Positions 6,864 through 10,703 of a stretch of DNA of 10,703 bases are shown one piece after another. Source of the DNA: Deltaproteobacteria bacterium (GTDB taxonomy: Bacteria > Desulfobacterota > Desulfobacteria > Desulfobacterales > UBA11574); the NCBI GenBank assembly GCA_019313505.1, contig JAFDBA010000197.1, positions 1 to 10,703 on the forward strand, in the 5' to 3' direction. Below the pieces are notes generated by a model. The model saw only the letters and a program-made list of their open reading frames with translations. It did not search any database and was not told the origin of the DNA. Made by a program: the position numbers and the translations under genes. How positions within the stretch are numbered: position 1 is the first letter of the stretch; every line of letters begins with the position of its first letter.

Positions 6864-7413
6864 ATGGGGGGCTTTATAAAGGGCTCACAAGAAATTATCA
6901 TTTCGCCTGTGGAAAATACGTATTCCGGTATTTACAAATCAATCGGCAGGGAAATACAGCGGATTCTAGGCTTCCAGGCACGGATAAATTCCCTTTTGCA
7001 GAATGTGGACTTCGCCTTTGATCCGAACCGAAATCAATATCATTCCACGGCCATTCTCGAAAAACTGGCGGACACAGCACCTCTCCAGGCAATTAAGGTC
7101 ATTGCCATCACCAATGTGGACCTTTTTATCCCGATTCTGACCCATGTTTATGGTGAAGCACAGTTGGGGGGAAAGGCTTGTATTGTGTCAACTCACAGGC
7201 TTCAAGAAAATCTGACTCCGATGAATATCGAATCAGGCTTTGAAGAACGGATGCTCAAGGAGGCGATTCATGAACTGGGGCATACGTTCAATCTTCGCCA
7301 TTGCCGGGATAAATCCTGCATCATGCATTACTGCCGACCGAAAATCAGACCAGCTCTGTCGATATTGTAAGATTCTTCTCGATGATGAATTAATCAAAAT
7401 GGGAAAAAAATGA
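6864..7413 (+). pseudogene. Archaemetzincin-type zinc metalloprotease (M54), frameshifted near the 3' end
   Basis: The open frame (6864-7370, 168 residues) has the archaemetzincin zinc motif HELGHTFNLRHC (from His136; Glu137 catalytic; His140 and His146 ligands) followed by CRDKSCIM. The usual Gly after the second His is Asn143. Family members follow HExxHxxGxxxCx4CxM with about 17 residues and then CxxC, which binds a structural zinc. Here the frame ends in an unrelated tail (CRPKIRPALSIL), while the expected end, ADRKSDQLCRYCKILL and onward, is coded in another frame at 7333-7413. Only 31 nt separate CIM from CRYC, where about 51 are expected. A deletion of about 20 nt therefore explains both the shift and the missing residues. 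The start lies 14 nt after the regulator stop with a weak AGG site, so it probably belongs to the same operon. It is probably inactive, unless the shift is a sequencing error. Confidence 0.8.
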
Positions 7414-7482
7414 AATCATATTTTTATTGCTGCAAAATATTTTCAGATTAAATTACTCTAATAATTTTGGCCCAAAAGTTTT

Positions 7483-7538
7483 ATGAAAAAATCAAAAAGA
7501 TTTATAAAAAAGATTTTTTTCATTAGCCTTTTTTGATT
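7483..7538 (+). terminator. AT-only stem-loops followed by T-rich run, weak terminator candidate
   Basis: ATGAAAAAATC (7483-7493) pairs with GATTTTTTTCAT (7512-7523) with one bulge. Alternatively AATCAAAAAG (7490-7499) pairs with CTTTTTTGATT (7528-7538), and ATTTTTTT follows. The two stems exclude each other. The lack of GC pairs makes termination uncertain. It lies about 70 nt after the signalling operon. Confidence 0.3.
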
Positions 7539-7624
7539 ATTTTTTTCCATTTCTATAATTTCCCCATCGGAATCCTTTTCATTTTTTATTCAACTTTAAA
7601 TATTGAAAATGTCTAATAAATTTA

Positions 7625-7654
7625 TTGACTAAGTAACTATTTTTAGCTTATTTT
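7625..7654 (+). promoter_or_regulatory. Promoter-like site upstream of the decayed nuclease gene
   Basis: TTGACT (5 of 6 to the -35 consensus), an 18-nt spacer and TATTTT (4 of 6 to the -10). It ends 53 nt before the ATG at 7708. It may be the relic promoter of the broken gene. Confidence 0.35.
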
Positions 7655-7707
7655 GATAAAGGTGTAGTCAGTAATCTTTATTTTTTCATCATAAGTTAGT
7701 CACACCC

Positions 7708-8074
7708 ATGCAAAACAAAAAAAGTGCAAATAAACTCTCTGAAAGTGTCCTCAATTATTTTGCAGCTTTTACGCAAAGCAGATACCGAAATACAGGGTGG
7801 ATTTTCTCATAACCTTTTCAAAAGGCGGCAAAGAGCAGGCCCTGATCCTGGAATATGACGGCGTGGAATATCACACCAAAAACCCCGACATTGTAACCAA
7901 ACATAATTTTTCCAGGAGTACCTTGATTATGACATCAGCCGCCAGATAGAGCTTGAGAGCTACGGCTACCGCTTTTTAAGGCTGAATAAGTTTAACCTGC
8001 GGCCGGAGCAGGCAGGCGAGACAAAGACGGATGTTTTGGATAGGTTTTTAAGAAAGGCGTTTGCCGTTGAATAA
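7708..8074 (+). pseudogene. Remnant of a larger gene with C-terminal Vsr/DUF559-like nuclease domain
   Basis: Two pieces are visible. An N-terminal stub starts at ATG 7708 (MQNKKSANKL..., then NYFAAFTQSRYR) and goes out of frame around 7785-7795. From there another frame reads KYRVDFLITF, then ILEYDGVEYH. This frame is itself broken at the TTTTT run 7907-7911, where one base appears missing. It resumes at 7913 as QEYLDYDISRQIELESYGYR, then FLRLNKFNL, to TAA 8072-8074. The pattern RVDF...EYDGxxYH...YD..RQ..LE..GYRFLR resembles the Vsr/DUF559 nuclease fold found at the C-terminus of large helicase-like or AAA proteins. I infer one big gene that lost its middle in an internal deletion and then suffered a frameshift. 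It lies directly upstream of rloAB, as in a defence island. The family assignment is by pattern only. Confidence 0.65.
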
Positions 8075-8101
8075 TACGGATTGATACAACGCAGTTTTGT
8101 C

Positions 8102-8129
8102 TTGATTTTTGCATTTTTTATGCAATAAT
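8102..8129 (+). promoter_or_regulatory. Promoter of the RloAB operon with internal palindrome
   Basis: TTGATT (8102-8107), a 16-nt spacer and AATAAT (8124-8129; 5 of 6 to TATAAT), 30 nt before the start codon. The spacer holds a perfect inverted repeat TTGCAT-TTTTT-ATGCAA (8109-8125) that overlaps the -10, a plausible repressor site. Confidence 0.5.
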
Positions 8130-8159
8130 GGGCACTAAATTAATTTAAAGGAGTTTATC

Positions 8160-9431
8160 ATGCTTATTGAATTTAGTGTCACCAATTATCGATCTTTCTT
8201 GACAACCCAGTCGCTAACACTGGCGGCAAACACCGCTGCCGAATTGCAGGAAGAGAACAGTTTCGTCTCACCTGTATCAAGCTTGCCACGCCTTCTTCGC
8301 TCTGCCGTCGTTTACGGCCCAAACGCTGCCGGCAAAAGCAATCTAGTCCAAGCCATTGCTTTTATGAAGGGATTTGTCTTGTCTTCAGCCAAAGAAAGCC
8401 AGGAAGGCGAGAAAATTGACGCAACACCGTTTCTGTTTAACCGGCAAAGCAGCCAAAATCCTTCCGAGTTTGAAGTCCTGTTCATCCAGGATGGTATCCG
8501 GTACCAGTATGGTTTTGCCGTAACTTCCGAAAGAGTGACGGGGGAATGGTTGTTTGCCTTCCCCGAAGGCAGGGCGCAAAAGTGGTTTGAGCGAAACTTA
8601 GACTCTGAGACCCAAAAGGATATCTGGTATTTTGGGCCTAAATTCACCGGACGCCGCAAGGTCTGGCAGGAGGCGACCCGTAGCAACGCGCTTTTTCTTT
8701 CAACAGCGATTCAGTTGAACAATGAACAGGTTAAGCCGGTTTTCAACTGGTTTGACCGTAAACTGCATGTTATCGGTCAGGGAGCAAACATCTCTCCAGG
8801 ATTCAGCACTGACGAATGTGAAAAAGAAGAGAAAAAAAAGAAAATTCTCAAGTTTATGAATGCGGCAGATTTGTCTATTACAGATATTTCTCTGGAGAAA
8901 AAGGATTTTTCCATGGACGATCTGCCCCCCGATATGCCGCAAAGTATTAAGGAAGAAATCGCTAAAGACCATAAAGGAAAGAAACTGACACGGCTGTTTT
9001 TCATGCATCCATCTTCTGAGAATGGCGAAGATGTGCCTCTTGAATTCAACGAAGAGTCCGCCGGTACCCGCAAGCTTTTTGCCCTGGCCGGCCCATGGCT
9101 GGATGTCCTGGATAACGGTTTTGTTTTCTTTGTGGACGAACTGGATACAAGCCTGCATCCGATCATGGTCCGGTTTCTTTTGAACCTGTTCCATAACCCT
9201 GAAACAAATCGACACAACGCCCAGTCGGTTTTTACTACTCATGATACCACGGTTCTTGATCAAACTCTCATGCGCCGGGATCAGGTGTGGTTTGTTGAAA
9301 AGGATGCTGAAAATGCCACCCGTCTCTATCCGCTATCGGATTATAAGCCACGCAAGGGCGAGGCCCTGCAAAAAGGCTATTTATACGGCAGGTATGGCGC
9401 TTTACCGTTTCCAGGCGAATTGAGGTTTTGA
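8160..9431 (+). CDS. rloA: RloA-like ABC/AAA-type ATPase of an RloAB defence module
   Basis: A 423-residue ATPase of the SMC/ABC-like AAA_15/AAA_21 group. It starts MLIEFSVTNYRSF, typical of this group. Walker A is GPNAAGKS (53-60), the ABC-type signature region is EESAGTRKLFALAG (about 299-312), Walker B is FFVDELDTSLHP (catalytic pair Asp326-Glu327), and the H-loop is FTTHD (His361). The C-terminal RYGALPFPGE is typical of the family. Between Walker A and the signature lie a long insertion with a charged EKEEKKKK stretch and no second Walker site. The start has AAAGGAG (8147-8153), 6 nt upstream. It overlaps the RloB-like gene by one base (TGATG), so the two are translationally coupled. The pair resembles RloA/RloB of Campylobacter and the AbiL abortive-infection pair. 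The ATPase is thought to sense infection or gate its Toprim partner; that role is inferred. Confidence 0.9.
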   Translation: MLIEFSVTNYRSFLTTQSLTLAANTAAELQEENSFVSPVSSLPRLLRSAVVYGPNAAGKSNLVQAIAFMKGFVLSSAKESQEGEKIDATPFLFNRQSSQNPSEFEVLFIQDGIRYQYGFAVTSERVTGEWLFAFPEGRAQKWFERNLDSETQKDIWYFGPKFTGRRKVWQEATRSNALFLSTAIQLNNEQVKPVFNWFDRKLHVIGQGANISPGFSTDECEKEEKKKKILKFMNAADLSITDISLEKKDFSMDDLPPDMPQSIKEEIAKDHKGKKLTRLFFMHPSSENGEDVPLEFNEESAGTRKLFALAGPWLDVLDNGFVFFVDELDTSLHPIMVRFLLNLFHNPETNRHNAQSVFTTHDTTVLDQTLMRRDQVWFVEKDAENATRLYPLSDYKPRKGEALQKGYLYGRYGALPFPGELRF

Positions 9432-10090
9432 TGGGCACTGATAACCTGTTTCACAAGAGGAAAGAGCGTAAGGCCAAGTTATTGCGTCGCCGGCGGGCAA
9501 CGAAGGCCCCATATGATGTCATACTCATTGTCTGTGAGGGGGGAAAGACCGAACCAAATTATTTTACTGAATTGAAAAAGGCATTCCGGTTAAGCAACGC
9601 CAACGTGAGAATTTGTGGTTGTGGGTCAGATCCTCTCAGCGTTGTGGATTTTGCCATTGAAACTTTTCGACAAGAACAGGAATTTGATCGCGTCTATTGC
9701 GTCTTTGACCGAGACAGGCATACAACATACAATGCGGCCCTGGATAAGGTGCGCCGGGCCAGGCTGGGCAAAGGAAGTAAAATTTTCGCCATTCCTTCGG
9801 TTCCCTGTTTTGAGTTTTGGCTATTGCTGCATTTTGCGTACACCACCAGGCCTTTCGATGCGCCTGTCGGTGATTCCGTCTGTTCCAGGGTTATCGAAGA
9901 ATTGAAAAACCACCTTCCTGCATACCAAAAGGGCGATCAGGATATTTTTAATAAAATACAGGATAAACTGGATAACGCCATTACGAATGCCCACAGTGTC
10001 GAACAATACCATCAAACTTCCGGTACCGAAAATCCTTCCACCTGTGTACATTCTTTGGTGGAATATTTGCGGGATTTGAAGAAGCAATAA
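9431..10090 (+). CDS. rloB: RloB-like Toprim-fold protein, effector candidate of RloAB
   Basis: A 219-residue protein of normal length for the RloB family. After a very basic N-terminus (KRKERKAKLLRRRR, 9-22) it shows VCEGGKTEPNYF (34-45, with Glu36 and Glu41) and VFDRDRH (91-97, Asp93 and Asp95). This is the Glu then DxD arrangement of Toprim nucleases such as OLD-type enzymes. VPCFEFWLLLHF is a further family signature. The likely activity is metal-dependent cleavage of a nucleic acid, held in check or triggered by the ATPase. ATG 9431 shares its A with the TGA of the upstream gene, and GAGG (9422-9425) lies 5 nt before it. All motifs look intact. The family call is strong; the target and the defence role are inferred from context and from the AbiLii resemblance. 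Confidence 0.88.
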   Translation: MGTDNLFHKRKERKAKLLRRRRATKAPYDVILIVCEGGKTEPNYFTELKKAFRLSNANVRICGCGSDPLSVVDFAIETFRQEQEFDRVYCVFDRDRHTTYNAALDKVRRARLGKGSKIFAIPSVPCFEFWLLLHFAYTTRPFDAPVGDSVCSRVIEELKNHLPAYQKGDQDIFNKIQDKLDNAITNAHSVEQYHQTSGTENPSTCVHSLVEYLRDLKKQ

Positions 10091-10204
10091 AAAAAGCCAA
10101 AGCGGCTGTGGCCCGGACGGCGGAAAGCGGGGAAAGGAATCGAAGGGGAAATCAGGATACATATTATTGCCTTTTTTCTTCGGGAAACAGGTATATTGTC
10201 CCTT

Positions 10205-10250
10205 GAATTGAACAATTCCATCAAACTTCAATCGTTGAAATTGATATAAT
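10205..10250 (+). promoter_or_regulatory. Promoter and dyads upstream of the SEC-C gene
   Basis: A perfect -10 TATAAT at 10245-10250, with no convincing -35 at the usual distance, 19 nt before the start codon. Two short dyads lie just upstream: GAATTG-AA-CAATTC (10205-10218) and TTCAA-TCG-TTGAA (10227-10239). A weak -35 with nearby dyads may mean that an activator or repressor is involved. This suggests a separate transcript from rloAB, although readthrough is also possible. Confidence 0.4.
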
Positions 10251-10269
10251 AAACAGAGGATCAAATCAG

Positions 10270-10703
10270 ATGAAGGGAAGAAAAGTCGGTAGAAATGACC
10301 CGTGCCCTTGCGGTAGTGGGAAAAAATATAAAAAATGTTACTATGGGGAAAATATATTAAATAACCATCGTAATTCAAAAGTTTCCCATTCCATTCTTCC
10401 CCCACGTGATATGATTGATTATGGCGATCCGTCAATTAACGAATCATTTTTTCAAAAGCACACTGTACATGAAATATCGGCGCCTCGGTTTTTATACAGC
10501 AACTTGCTGATGCCTGAACTGGCGATCGAGGTGTCGAAAATAACAAATCAACTGATCAACCGTGGGAGGGATGAAGCCATTCTTATTGAAAAAACTGATG
10601 ACATAAACGAACTGATAAATATATTGAACCAAGGTCCGGATCAATTAAATCGTGTAAGATTAAAAATGAAATTGCTCGAGCGCAGAAAAGACGCTATCCC
10701 CCT
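10270..10703 (+). CDS. SEC-C motif protein of unknown function, partial (3' end off window)
   Basis: The open frame from ATG 10270 to the right edge gives 144 codons. The N-terminus is a SEC-C zinc-binding motif, GRNDPCPCGSGKKYKKCYYG (7-26), with CxC then Cys and a Tyr where many copies have His or Cys (C12, C14, C23). The rest (PPRDMIDYGDPSINESFF, then LLMPELAIEVSKITNQ) is mostly helical and not recognised. SEC-C motifs occur at the end of SecA and in many small or multidomain proteins, often near defence genes. AGAGG (10255-10259) lies 10 nt before the ATG, rather far. It is 179 nt behind the RloB-like gene on the same strand, so it may belong to the same island, but the context alone does not prove a link. 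The motif at the N-terminus argues against a SecA fragment. Confidence 0.8.
   Translation, partial: MKGRKVGRNDPCPCGSGKKYKKCYYGENILNNHRNSKVSHSILPPRDMIDYGDPSINESFFQKHTVHEISAPRFLYSNLLMPELAIEVSKITNQLINRGRDEAILIEKTDDINELINILNQGPDQLNRVRLKMKLLERRKDAIP

Larger units (their letters stand above)
7414..7707. other. AT-rich non-coding region with hairpins
   Basis: Very AT-rich, with no credible gene. It contains overlapping inverted repeats at 7483-7523 and 7490-7538, a dyad TTTTGG-C-CCAAAA at 7465-7477, and GGTGT/ACACC arms at 7661-7665 and 7702-7706. A promoter-like TTGACT (7625-7630), 18 nt, TATTTT (7649-7654) lies upstream of the decayed gene that follows. Confidence 0.5.

Noticed and set aside
8700..9263. 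Minus-strand open frame of 187 codons
   Set aside because: Shadow of the RloA-like gene, whose Walker and signature motifs lie on the plus strand.
10088..10125. Terminator after the RloB-like gene (A run with AGCC/GGCT)
   Set aside because: The stem is only 4 bp and no T run follows on the plus strand.
9821..10435. Minus-strand open frame of 204 codons spanning the RloB end and the SEC-C start
   Set aside because: It overlaps two convincing plus-strand genes. Its translation is low-complexity, aromatic-rich and has no motif.
1..10703. CRISPR array, tRNA, rRNA or intact insertion sequence
   Set aside because: No regularly spaced direct repeats, cloverleaf or transposase were seen on either strand by eye.

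Overview
The window looks like a chromosomal segment of a strictly anaerobic, probably sulfate-reducing member of the Desulfobacterales or a near relative. This is inferred from the gene content: a selenocysteine-type HdrA-like flavoprotein behind a short MetF, large PAS sensor kinases with sigma54-activator response regulators, and AT-rich intergenic repeats. No rRNA or other taxonomic marker is present.

Layout. (1) 1-1789, minus strand: a two-gene operon, metF (short methylenetetrahydrofolate reductase) followed 10 nt later by an HdrA-like/GltD-like fused flavoprotein that runs off the left edge. The HdrA frame is interrupted once, by an in-frame UGA at the position where HdrA proteins carry Cys. 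A hairpin with GGU in its loop follows, so I read the UGA as selenocysteine. (2) 1790-2379: a long non-coding stretch with palindromes, short direct repeats and a dispersed repeat-like unit. (3) 2380-7413, plus strand: a signalling block. It holds a sigma54-activator response regulator that lacks its HTH, a sensor kinase with a Rossmann-like N-terminus and a Cys-containing PAS domain, a full-length response regulator overlapping the kinase by 29 nt, and an archaemetzincin-type metalloprotease gene broken near its 3' end by a frameshifting deletion of about 20 nt. A broken small reading frame may precede the kinase. (4) 7414-8159: AT-rich DNA and the wreck of a larger gene that keeps an N-terminal stub and a C-terminal Vsr/DUF559-like nuclease domain. 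(5) 8160-10703, plus strand: a defence-type module of RloA-like ABC/AAA ATPase and RloB-like Toprim protein (TGATG overlap), then a SEC-C zinc-motif protein cut by the right edge.

How they may work together. MetF and the HdrA/GltD-like protein fit electron transfer to or from the methyl branch of the Wood-Ljungdahl pathway, possibly by flavin-based electron bifurcation. The kinase and the 5512-6849 regulator are very probably a cognate pair controlling sigma54 promoters. The HTH-less regulator may act from solution or be a relic. RloAB beside a decayed nuclease gene suggests a small, partly degraded defence island. The best candidates for a second look are the selenocysteine HdrA fusion, the paired unusual sigma54 activators, the broken archaemetzincin and the RloAB/SEC-C cluster. 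I did not find a clearly new system.
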